Of a stretch of 64,000 nucleotides of DNA, positions 39,641 through 47,660 are shown one piece after another. The number at the start of each line of letters is the position of its first letter. The stretch's first letter is position 1. The DNA is taken from the NCBI GenBank assembly GCA_016702335.1, contig JADJEF010000020.1:496001-560000 (forward strand), in the 5' to 3' direction. The stretch comes from Rhodocyclaceae bacterium (GTDB lineage Bacteria > Pseudomonadota > Gammaproteobacteria > Burkholderiales > Rhodocyclaceae). A program made the position numbers and the translations under genes. Under the pieces are notes generated by a model. It was given only the letters and a program-made list of their open reading frames with translations. It was not told where the DNA came from and made no database searches.

Positions 39641-42388
39641 ATGACCAGCGATAAAGACCAACCACTACGTGACGACATTCGGCTGCTTGGGCGCTTGCTC
39701 GGCGACACCGTGACCGACCAGGAAGGTGCCGAGGTGTTGGCCACCATCGAGCGCATTCGACTATTGGCGATCAGTCACCATCGTCACGATGACACTATTG
39801 CCCGCGCCGAGCTGGAGAGCCTGCTCCACGCGTTGCCGCGCGAACACACCAGTCAGGTCGTGCGCGCTTTCAGCTACTTTTCCCATCTTGCCAATATTGC
39901 CGAGGATCAGCACCATCTGCGTCGCAGCCGCGCCCACCTGCTCAGCGGGTCTGCGCCGCGAGAAGGCTCGCTGGCTCACGCGCTCCAGCGCGCTGTCGAT
40001 GCCGGTATCGACAACGTCACGTTGCAAAAATTTTTCGCGCAAGCGGAGGTGGTTCCAGTGCTCACTGCCCACCCGACGGAAGTGCAGCGCAAAAGCATCC
40101 TCGATGCGCAGTGGGATATCGCCCACATGCTCGAGACGCGCGATCGCAGCGATTTGACGCCCGACGAACGCGATGAGCTCCACGAAGCACTGCGCCGCAC
40201 CATCCTCCGCCTTTGGCAAACGCGCATGCTGCGTTGGACCAAGCTCTCGGTGACCGATGAAGTCGCCAATGCGCTGGCCTTCTATGACACTACGTTTCTG
40301 CGCGAGCTACCCCGACTCTACGGCGCTCTGGAGGATCATCTGAGTAACGCGGTACCCGGTTGGGTACATCAGGAGTTGCCACCCTTTCTCTATCCTGGCT
40401 CATGGATCGGCGGCGACCGCGATGGCAACCCCTTTGTTACCGCCGAAATTCTCGAAACGGCGATGCGCATGCAAAGCCGGAAGGCACTCGCCTACCTGCT
40501 CGAAAACCTGCATCGACTGGGTGCCGAACTCTCGACCACAACGTCCCTGATCGCTGTACCTCAGAGCATCATCGATCTGGCAAAGAACTCACCCGACCAA
40601 AATGCACACCGGACGGATGAGCCCTATCGGCGCGCCATTGCCGGCTTCTACGCACGACTCGCCGCGACCGCGCGCACGCTAGACGACTTCGACGTGCAGC
40701 GCCACGCGGTTTCAAGCGCTGAACCCTATTGCTCGCCCAGCGAACTCAGTGCCGACCTCGATGCCCTGCACCAGTCATTACTGGGGCACAAGGCGGGTCT
40801 GCTGGCCCGCGGACGCCTGCGCCAGTTGCGCCGTGCGCTCACGCTCTTCGGCTTCCACCTCGCACCACTTGATCTGCGCCAAAATTCCGAGGTGCATGCG
40901 CGTACGGTCGCCGAACTGCTCGCCGTGGCACGCCCCGGCACTGACTACCTCGCCATGGATGAAAGCGCGCGCATCGCACTACTTACAGACGAACTCGCCG
41001 ACCCGCGCACGCTTTCTGTACCCGGCGTTCAGTATTCCGATGAGACCTGTGGCGAACTGGCAATTTTTCGCACCGCGCGCTCGATTCATGAGCGCTTTGG
41101 TCAGCACGCAATCCAAAATGTAATCATTTCCAAGACCGATGGCGTATCGGACATCCTTGAGCTGGCTTTGCTGCTCAAGGAAGTCGGTCTGCTTCGTCCG
41201 CTGGAACATGCGCTCGACGTCAATGTCGTGCCGCTTTTTGAAACCATCGAAGATCTGGCACAAGCTGCGTCGATCATGGACCGTCTGCTTGGCATCGGCC
41301 TGTATCGCCGTCTGCTGGCCAGTCGAGGTGCCTTGCAGGAAGTCATGCTCGGCTACTCGGACAGCAACAAAGACGGCGGCTTCCTGACCTCAGGTTGGGC
41401 GCTCTATCGCGCCGAGATTGCCTTGACGCGTGTCTTTGCCCGCCACGGCGTCCGCATGCGACTTTTCCATGGCCGGGGCGGGTCAGTAGGTCGCGGCGGT
41501 GGCCCGAGTTATCAGGCCATCCTTGCTCAGCCACAGGGCGCTGTTCAGGGGCAGATTCGTATCACCGAGCAGGGTGAAGTCATTGCCCACAAGTACGCTA
41601 CGCCCGAACTGGGACGGCGCAACCTCGAAGTGCTGGCAGCCGCCACGCTTGAGGCCACCTTGCTTCCACACGAGCACGACGCCCCTCGCCCGGAGTTTCT
41701 TGCGGCCATGGAGGTGCTCTCTGACTGCGCTTTCAAAGCCTACCGGGCCATGGTGTATGAGACCCCGGGCTTTGAGCGCTACTTCTGGGAATCAACGGTG
41801 ATTTCCGAGATTGCCGGGCTCAACATCGGCAGCCGACCTGCCTCGCGCAAGAAGTCCACCGCCATTGAGGACCTGCGCGCCATTCCTTGGGTATTTTCCT
41901 GGTCCCAATGCCGGCTAATGCTGCCTGGCTGGTTTGGTTTTGGTAGCGCCATCGAGCAGTGGATTAGCGTCAGAGGGCCCGAGGGACTGTTACTGCTGCA
42001 GACTATGGCCAATGAATGGGGATTTTTCCGAACCTTGCTCTCGAACATCGATATGGTTTTGGGCAAGAGCGATATTGTCATCGCCGAGCGCTACGCACAA
42101 CTGGTAACGGATTCCGCGCTGCGCGAGAAAATCTTCCCGTTGATCAAGGCCGAATGGCAACGCTCGGTCGACAGCCTGATACAAATCACCGGACAAACCG
42201 AACTGCTCGACGGCAACCCGCTGCTCAAGCGCTCGATCCGCAACCGATTCCCGTACATCGACCCACTCAATTATCTTCAGGTCGAATTGCTGCGCCGTCA
42301 TCGCTCGGGAGAATCGGACGAGCGCGTACAGCGCGGCATCCATCTCACTATCAACGGTATCGCGGCTGGGCTACGTAACAGCGGCTAG
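39641..42388 (+). CDS. ppc: Phosphoenolpyruvate carboxylase
   Basis: 915 residues, the normal bacterial length. It makes oxaloacetate from PEP and bicarbonate. Catalytic motifs: VLTAHPTEVQRKS with the catalytic His, GGDRDGNPFV, GYSDSNKDGGFLTSGW, the mobile loop FHGRGGSVGRGGGP, and the C-terminal aspartate/allosteric region ending GLRNSG. No copy of the dispersed element is present despite the length. Confidence 0.98.
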   Translation: MTSDKDQPLRDDIRLLGRLLGDTVTDQEGAEVLATIERIRLLAISHHRHDDTIARAELESLLHALPREHTSQVVRAFSYFSHLANIAEDQHHLRRSRAHLLSGSAPREGSLAHALQRAVDAGIDNVTLQKFFAQAEVVPVLTAHPTEVQRKSILDAQWDIAHMLETRDRSDLTPDERDELHEALRRTILRLWQTRMLRWTKLSVTDEVANALAFYDTTFLRELPRLYGALEDHLSNAVPGWVHQELPPFLYPGSWIGGDRDGNPFVTAEILETAMRMQSRKALAYLLENLHRLGAELSTTTSLIAVPQSIIDLAKNSPDQNAHRTDEPYRRAIAGFYARLAATARTLDDFDVQRHAVSSAEPYCSPSELSADLDALHQSLLGHKAGLLARGRLRQLRRALTLFGFHLAPLDLRQNSEVHARTVAELLAVARPGTDYLAMDESARIALLTDELADPRTLSVPGVQYSDETCGELAIFRTARSIHERFGQHAIQNVIISKTDGVSDILELALLLKEVGLLRPLEHALDVNVVPLFETIEDLAQAASIMDRLLGIGLYRRLLASRGALQEVMLGYSDSNKDGGFLTSGWALYRAEIALTRVFARHGVRMRLFHGRGGSVGRGGGPSYQAILAQPQGAVQGQIRITEQGEVIAHKYATPELGRRNLEVLAAATLEATLLPHEHDAPRPEFLAAMEVLSDCAFKAYRAMVYETPGFERYFWESTVISEIAGLNIGSRPASRKKSTAIEDLRAIPWVFSWSQCRLMLPGWFGFGSAIEQWISVRGPEGLLLLQTMANEWGFFRTLLSNIDMVLGKSDIVIAERYAQLVTDSALREKIFPLIKAEWQRSVDSLIQITGQTELLDGNPLLKRSIRNRFPYIDPLNYLQVELLRRHRSGESDERVQRGIHLTINGIAAGLRNSG

Positions 42389-42433
42389 GATAGAAGCAGC
42401 GTCTGTCAGCTTCCGGGATCAATCGGATGTGAA

Positions 42434-43519
42434 CTATTCGGTGTTGCTGCCTGACTCAGATCCCGACTCAACCTGCCTGATGAGTCGGTCAAAGTCACTT
42501 TCAAACAGCCGGTCCTGCACGATGCGGTATTTCTCGAATTCGCTTTCGGCATGGGCCTTGGCGATTTCCGCCGAGACCTTGCCGGCATCTTGCAGAATTT
42601 CGCGATCCCATAGTTTCAGAAAACCACCGAGGCGCTCCTCCCAATCCTGCATGGTCATGGGGATGCGGCGCATGGCCTGGAGTTCGGCCATGTCGAGATA
42701 GGCCGAGACAATCCGCTGCATCTGCGCCAATTCGAACTCAGAGAGATAGTTTTTGGCGACGGAAACGTCGTATTTGTGGATCTTGCCGTGGGGCGCGCTT
42801 TCCCATTGGGTCAGACCCATGTTGTCCTTCTGGTGATCCGCCCGGTCCACGATCACCTCGGCCGCCGTCTGCCCATGAATGGCGTAGTGCAGCTTGTTCT
42901 GCACCGCAGCAAAAAAGCGCTTGGTGGCCGTGGCCGACGTGTCGTAATCCAGTGCTGTCGCGTAAATATCGGTGATCTTCTGGTAGAACTTGCGCTCGGA
43001 GAGCCGGATTTCCCGGATCTTCTCCAACTGCCGCTCGAAGAAATCTTCGGTCAGCACGCTGCCGCCGCTCTTCAGGCGATCGGCATCCATGACCCAGCCC
43101 TGAATCGTGTAATCCTTGACGATCTGGTTGGCCCATTTACGGAACTGTACCGCGCGCTCGTTTTCGATCTTGAAGCCAACGGCAATGATGGCCTGCAAGC
43201 TGTAGTGATCCACCTTGCGCTGAACTTCGCGCTCGCCCTCGGTTTGAACCATTAAGTACTGCTTAACAGTTGCCTCGCGCTCCAGCTCGTTGTCGGCATA
43301 GATGCGCTTCAAATGTTGGCTGACGGCTGGCACCGACACGTCGTAGAGCGTGGCCATCATTTTCTGCGTGAGCCAGAGGTTTTCGTCCTCGTAGCGCATT
43401 TCCACGCTGGCGTTGCCATTGCCCGTAGCCGCGACAAATGTCAGATACTCGGCAGCCGATGAACGGACGATAGAAACCTCATTTTTCTTGGCTACTCGCG
43501 GTGGTTTGTTTTTGCTCAT
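42434..43519 (-). CDS. rhuM: RhuM family protein
   Basis: 361 residues matching the RhuM family: ENLWLTQKMMATLYDVSVPAVSQHLKRIY at about 48-75 (core LTQKMMATLYDVSVPAVSQH), HYSLQAIIAVGFKIENERAVQFRKWANQIVK (core AVGFKIENERAVQFRKWA), DIYATALDYD and KLHYAIHGQTAAEV. RhuM was named from a Salmonella pathogenicity island and is common on mobile elements; its biochemical function is not established. The start codon lies 3 nt from a run of ten G (minus strand), which is also its only possible Shine-Dalgarno. It is flanked by ppc and a gene remnant beside a tRNA. Confidence 0.88.
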   Translation of the reverse strand: MSKNKPPRVAKKNEVSIVRSSAAEYLTFVAATGNGNASVEMRYEDENLWLTQKMMATLYDVSVPAVSQHLKRIYADNELEREATVKQYLMVQTEGEREVQRKVDHYSLQAIIAVGFKIENERAVQFRKWANQIVKDYTIQGWVMDADRLKSGGSVLTEDFFERQLEKIREIRLSERKFYQKITDIYATALDYDTSATATKRFFAAVQNKLHYAIHGQTAAEVIVDRADHQKDNMGLTQWESAPHGKIHKYDVSVAKNYLSEFELAQMQRIVSAYLDMAELQAMRRIPMTMQDWEERLGGFLKLWDREILQDAGKVSAEIAKAHAESEFEKYRIVQDRLFESDFDRLIRQVESGSESGSNTE

Positions 43520-43522
43520 TCT

Positions 43523-43532
43523 CCCCCCCCCC
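43523..43532 (-). repeat. Homopolymer G10 tract overlapping the rhuM ribosome site
   Basis: Ten consecutive G on the minus strand (C on plus), followed by AGA and the rhuM ATG. It is the longest homopolymer I noticed in the window. Tracts of this length slip during replication in many bacteria. Confidence 0.85.
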
Positions 43533-43552
43533 TCAAACGTACTTGCGGGCTG

Positions 43553-43819
43553 TCATGGCTTCGCGCCGTAAGACCCGGCCAGGCGATCCAAGAGATCTTT
43601 GTGACGAAACTGCAGGTCGGTCAGGGCAAATGTCGTCGTGGCGAGAAAGCGTTGCGAATTCGGCAAGCTTTCGACACGGTCTTCGAAATAGCGCACCCGC
43701 TTGTCGGCAAAGTCCAGATTGCCCGGGGATGTGTTTTTGCGCCGCGACAGCAACGTCAGGCTGCAACCGTGCCAAAAATTGCACCGGCGCCAGCGATGAA
43801 TACCATGTTGGGATTTCAA
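43553..43819 (-). pseudogene. Gene remnant upstream of rhuM
   Basis: An 88-codon minus-strand frame whose last 55 or so residues look protein-like (NLDFADKRVRYFEDRVE, then FALTDLQFRHKDLLDRL), while the first part does not. No start with a ribosome site is seen, and it abuts the tRNA-Ala 3' end. I read it as the C-terminal piece of a lost gene of the RhuM islet. I do not recognise its family. An overlapping frame (43533-43784) is less convincing. Confidence 0.3.
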
Positions 43820-43823
43820 ATAT

Positions 43824-43899
43824 TGGTGGAGGTAGACGGGATCGAACCGACGGCCTTCTGATTGCGAACCAGACGCTCTCCCAACTGAGCTATACCCCC
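43824..43899 (-). tRNA. tRNA-Ala(CGC)
   Basis: 76-nt cloverleaf with encoded CCA. Acceptor stem GGGGGTA/TACCTCC contains the G3-U70 pair that specifies alanine. The anticodon loop TTCGCAA gives CGC. It is separate from the rRNA operon, with the RhuM islet directly 3' of it. Confidence 0.93.
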
Positions 43900-43912
43900 A
43901 ATACAGGTGCGA

Positions 43913-44176
43913 TTATATCAGCGTCAACTGGTCGGGATGTACCATCGCCCCGCCCCGCTCGGTGCGCACAACCAAGGGGTACGCCGCGCCCAGAAATCGA
44001 CCGAAGCCGGCTATGTTGTAGCCGACGATCAGCCCGGGCAAATCACCTAGCATGACCTCGCGCCCGACCACAAACCCTCGCTTCGCAGCGGCCTGAACGA
44101 GCGCCTCAAAGCTGGGTGGGCGCGGACGGCGGATCGGGTACGAGGATGAATAAAGATTGTCAGCAGGCGTGGCCAT
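43913..44176 (-). CDS. Small hypothetical protein
   Basis: 87 residues starting MATPADNLYSSSYPIRRPRP, with a Gly-rich middle (LGDLPGLIVGYNIAGFGRF) and no signal or clear membrane helix. The start is set at the ATG at 44176; the longer frame would overlap tsaC. Codon use resembles the neighbours. I do not recognise the family. It sits between tsaC and tRNA-Ala on the same strand. Confidence 0.5.
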   Translation of the reverse strand: MATPADNLYSSSYPIRRPRPPSFEALVQAAAKRGFVVGREVMLGDLPGLIVGYNIAGFGRFLGAAYPLVVRTERGGAMVHPDQLTLI

Positions 44177-44223
44177 AACGATACCCTGGAATTTCTGCGC
44201 CCGTGGCGGACGCTTATAGGGGT

Positions 44224-45222
44224 TTATCGACCGTTGGCGGCAAATCTTGATGGCAGAATGGTGCCAGAGCCTGCCGCGGCACGCCGCAAGCGATCGGCGA
44301 TGCCCGCCCATTCGGCGTGCGGAGGCGGGGCCTCGACCACAATCAGGTCACAGCATAAGGCGTCAAGCCGACGCAGACTTGCGTACAGATCATGCGCATA
44401 GGCGGGCGCAGCGGCCGGGGCGCAGTCCCAGACAGCTGCTGGCGCGCCGGCGGGCGCGGTATGCCGGGCGAGTACGGCCACCCGTAGCCCTCGCGCAAGC
44501 GCATGCTGCACAGTGGCCGCCAGATCGGCCGGCGTGACTAATTGAAGCGAGGTACCGGGGGCATAGTGTGCCTCCAGACTGCCGGAAACGCGCGGATCGG
44601 TGCCCTGCTCCATTGACCCGCTTTTCATGATGTCGCCGATCACTTCGGCGATCGCTGCGCGGCTGATTTGCCCGGGGCGAAGAATCGCCGGGGTTTCGCG
44701 CGACAGATCAACAATGGTGGATTCAATGCCGACCGCGCAGGCTCCGCCATCCAGTACCGGTAAGCTGTCACCAAACTCGTCGCGCACGTGCTGTGCCGTG
44801 GTCGGGCTGATGCGCCCGAATTTATTGGCCGAGGGCGCAGCAATGCCACTACCGAATTCGCGCAGCAACGTCAGAGCGAGTGGATGAGCTGGGACGCGCA
44901 GCCCAACGGTGTTCTGGCCGCCGGTCACTGCATCAGGCACGTCGGGATGGCGCTTGAGGATCAAGGTCAGCGGGCCCGGCCAGAAACTTGACGCCAGGGC
45001 ATAGGCGCTATCGGGGATCTGAACGGCCCAACTGGGCAATTGCGCCATGTCGGACACATGCACGATCAGCGGGTGATCGGCCGGGCGCCCCTTGGCGGCG
45101 AAAATCTTGGCCACGGCCTGCGGACTGCGCGCATCGGCCGCAAGGCCATAGACGGTTTCCGTGGGGATTGCCACCAGCTCGCCGGCACGCAGCAGCCCCA
45201 CAGCCTGCGCCAGATCGACCAT
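44224..45222 (-). CDS. L-threonylcarbamoyladenylate synthase (Sua5 type)
   Basis: 332 residues: an N-terminal YrdC domain (VAIPTETVYGLAADARS, KGRPADHPLIVHV, STIVDLS) that makes threonylcarbamoyl-AMP for the tRNA t6A37 modification, plus the C-terminal Sua5 domain (about 215-330) absent from the short TsaC. Binding motifs SxTxVGLRVPAHP and GIAAPSANKFGRISPTTA are readable. It lies 2 bp downstream of purK, so it is probably in the pur transcript. Confidence 0.93.
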   Translation of the reverse strand: MVDLAQAVGLLRAGELVAIPTETVYGLAADARSPQAVAKIFAAKGRPADHPLIVHVSDMAQLPSWAVQIPDSAYALASSFWPGPLTLILKRHPDVPDAVTGGQNTVGLRVPAHPLALTLLREFGSGIAAPSANKFGRISPTTAQHVRDEFGDSLPVLDGGACAVGIESTIVDLSRETPAILRPGQISRAAIAEVIGDIMKSGSMEQGTDPRVSGSLEAHYAPGTSLQLVTPADLAATVQHALARGLRVAVLARHTAPAGAPAAVWDCAPAAAPAYAHDLYASLRRLDALCCDLIVVEAPPPHAEWAGIADRLRRAAAGSGTILPSRFAANGR

Positions 45223-45224
45223 GG

Positions 45225-46373
45225 TCAGTCGGCCGTGATGCCGATCAATCGCCGTGCTGCCAGCGCCGACTTGCGGATATGCTCGGCATCGCGGCCGATA
45301 ACGGTGAAATGGCCCATCTTGCGGCCGGGGCGGGCGTGGTGCTTTCCATACAGATGCAGCTTGAGATCGGGCTGGGCAAAAAGCGGTGCCCAGTCGGGCT
45401 CATGGCTGTGGTGTGCGTCCTGGCCATACCAGATATCACCGAGCAGGTTGACCATTACTGCCGCGCTGTGTGCGCTCGCATCACCGAGCGGCAGGCCGCA
45501 CAGGGCACGTACCTGCTGCTCGAACTGATTGGTGACGCAAGCATCAATCGTGTAGTGCCCGGAGTTGTGCGGGCGGGGTGCCATCTCGTTAACGTACAAC
45601 TCGCCGCGCACGACAAAAAACTCGACCGCCATGGTGCCGATATAGCCGAGCTGTTCCGCGATGCCCTGTGCAATCTCCTGCGCGTCACCCGCCATGCACT
45701 CAGACGTACGTGCGGGCACGATGCTGATATCAAGGATGCCGTGACGGTGCTGATTCTCGGCCGTGGGGAAACACACCACACGCCCCGTCTCGTCACGGGC
45801 CAGTACCACCGAGAGTTCGTAATCCAGCGCCAGCATGGCCTCAAGCACGCAGTGCTCGCCCTTCATGTGCACAAAGGCCGCCAAAGCTTCATCACGGTTG
45901 GCCACACGCGCCTGGCCCTTGCCGTCATAGCCAAAGCGAGCCACCTTCAAAATGCCGGGGAACAGTGTTGCAGGTGCCTGCGCAAGATCTGCCTCGCTGA
46001 TGATGTCGGCATAGGGCGCATGCGGAAAACGGTTCTGTCGCAGAAAGCCTTTTTCGGCACTGCGGTTCTGGCAGATAGCCACCGCCTCGGCGTGCGGACG
46101 CACCGGCACGAACTTCGAGAGATAGGCCAGCGTGTCCGCCGGCACATTCTCAAATTCGGTGGTGACAGCGGCACAGACGTCGGCCAGCCGATTCAGTGCA
46201 TCTTGATCGGCATAGTCGGCTACCAGATGCTCGTCTGCCAGTTGGCCGGCCGGGCTGTGCTTGTCGGGATCGAGGACCAGAACACGGTAACCCATTTCAT
46301 GGGCGGCCGCGACAAAGAAGCGGCCCAGTTGGCCGCCGCCGAGCATCCCCAGTGTCGCCGAAGGCAGAATCAT
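45225..46373 (-). CDS. purK: 5-(carboxyamino)imidazole ribonucleotide synthase
   Basis: 382-residue ATP-grasp enzyme that makes N5-CAIR from AIR, ATP and bicarbonate. Motifs: LGMLGGGQLGRFFVAAAHEMG, FENVPADTL, ILKVARFGYDGKGQ, VEFFVVRGELYVNEMAPRPHNSGHYT. The C-terminal end KSALAARRL (residues 368-376, six residues from the end) is encoded by a copy of the dispersed element, so part of the tail probably derives from it. The purE gene that normally accompanies it is not in the window. It starts 5 bp after purD. Confidence 0.96.
   Translation of the reverse strand: MILPSATLGMLGGGQLGRFFVAAAHEMGYRVLVLDPDKHSPAGQLADEHLVADYADQDALNRLADVCAAVTTEFENVPADTLAYLSKFVPVRPHAEAVAICQNRSAEKGFLRQNRFPHAPYADIISEADLAQAPATLFPGILKVARFGYDGKGQARVANRDEALAAFVHMKGEHCVLEAMLALDYELSVVLARDETGRVVCFPTAENQHRHGILDISIVPARTSECMAGDAQEIAQGIAEQLGYIGTMAVEFFVVRGELYVNEMAPRPHNSGHYTIDACVTNQFEQQVRALCGLPLGDASAHSAAVMVNLLGDIWYGQDAHHSHEPDWAPLFAQPDLKLHLYGKHHARPGRKMGHFTVIGRDAEHIRKSALAARRLIGITAD
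45247..45273 (-). repeat. 27-bp dispersed element at the 3' end of purK
   Basis: Perfect arms, core CAGC, read as KSALAARRL at PurK residues 368-376. Confidence 0.85.
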
Positions 46374-46378
46374 GGGGC

Positions 46379-47659
46379 CTAGCGCGCCAGAGCGCGATAA
46401 CCAATGTCGCGCCGGCACTGCATACCGTCGAATTGAATCTGGTTGAGTGCGCCATAAGCCGCCGACTGCGCTTGCTTGACGTTTTCGCCCAGTGCCGTGA
46501 CACAGAGCACGCGTCCGCCGGCAGTGACCACCTCGCCGTTTTGTTCGGCTGTTCCGGCATGAAAGACATGGGTATCGCCACCCGGCGCGTTACCTTCCGC
46601 CGGTAAGCCGCGAATGACATCACCCTTGCGCGGCGTCTCGGGGTAATTCGCAGCCGCCATCACCACGCCCAGTGCTACCCGACGGTCCCACTGCGCTTCC
46701 ACCTCGTGCAAGCGCCCATCGATACCGGCATCGATCAGTGCCAGAAAATCGGATTTAAGCCGCATCATGATCGGCTGCGTTTCCGGGTCTCCAAAGCGGC
46801 AGTTGTACTCGAGCACGCGCAGGCTGCCGTCGGGCTTGATCATCAGTCCGGCATACAGAAAGCCAGTGAACACAATGCCGTCTTTGGCCATGCCGGCAAT
46901 GGTCGGATTGATCACCTCGCGCATCACGCGCCCGTGGATCTCGGGGCTAACCACCGGGGCCGGCGAATACGCGCCCATGCCACCGGTGTTCGGGCCTTCG
47001 TCGGCATCAAGCAGGCGTTTGTGGTCCTGGCTGGTGGCCATGGCCAAGGCCGTTTTGCCATCAACCATAACAATGAAGCTGGCCTCTTCGCCATCGAGAA
47101 ATTCCTCGACGACCACGCGAGCACCGGCATCGCCGAGCTTGTTGTCGGCCAGCATGGCATCGATGGCAGCATGCGCTTCGGCCAGCGACATGGCCACAAC
47201 CACGCCCTTGCCGGCAGCCAGGCCATCGGCCTTGATCACAATCGGAGCGCCCACCTGATTGACGTAGGCATGCGCGGCAGCGATATCGGAAAAAGTCTGG
47301 AAGGCCGCCGTGGGAATGCCGTGGCGGGTCATGAAGCGCTTGGCGAAATCCTTGGAACTTTCGAGCTGTGCGGCCGCCTTGGTGGGGCCGAAGATGCGCA
47401 GACCGCGCTCACGAAACAAGTCGACCACACCGGCGGCCAACGGGGCTTCGGGGCCGACGATGGTGGCATGGATCTGCTCGCGTGCGGCGAAATCGGCAAG
47501 CTCTTGCAGATCGGTGAGGGAAATATTTTCCAGCAACGGCTCACGCGCCGTACCGGCATTACCCGGTGCCACGAAGACCTTGCTGACGTCCTCGCTCTTG
47601 GCCAATCGCCATGCCAGGGCATGCTCGCGGCCACCGCCGCCAATGACTAACAAGCGCAT
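46379..47659 (-). CDS. purD: Phosphoribosylamine-glycine ligase
   Basis: 426-residue ATP-grasp enzyme, second step of purine synthesis, joining glycine to phosphoribosylamine. Motifs: LLVIGGGGREHALAWRL, VGPEAPLAAGVVD, IKADGLAAGKGVVVA, EGPNTGGMGAYSPAP, EYNCRFGDPETQ. The ATG at 47659 is 1 nt after the purH stop, which favours this start over the longer frame. Glycine consumption links it metabolically to the gcv operon, but they are far apart. Confidence 0.97.
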   Translation of the reverse strand: MRLLVIGGGGREHALAWRLAKSEDVSKVFVAPGNAGTAREPLLENISLTDLQELADFAAREQIHATIVGPEAPLAAGVVDLFRERGLRIFGPTKAAAQLESSKDFAKRFMTRHGIPTAAFQTFSDIAAAHAYVNQVGAPIVIKADGLAAGKGVVVAMSLAEAHAAIDAMLADNKLGDAGARVVVEEFLDGEEASFIVMVDGKTALAMATSQDHKRLLDADEGPNTGGMGAYSPAPVVSPEIHGRVMREVINPTIAGMAKDGIVFTGFLYAGLMIKPDGSLRVLEYNCRFGDPETQPIMMRLKSDFLALIDAGIDGRLHEVEAQWDRRVALGVVMAAANYPETPRKGDVIRGLPAEGNAPGGDTHVFHAGTAEQNGEVVTAGGRVLCVTALGENVKQAQSAAYGALNQIQFDGMQCRRDIGYRALAR

Positions 47660-47660
47660 A

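Noticed and set aside
44988..46382. 464-codon plus-strand open frame across tsaC/purK
   Set aside because: It is the antisense shadow of purK, which has full family motifs; long shadows are expected at this GC content.
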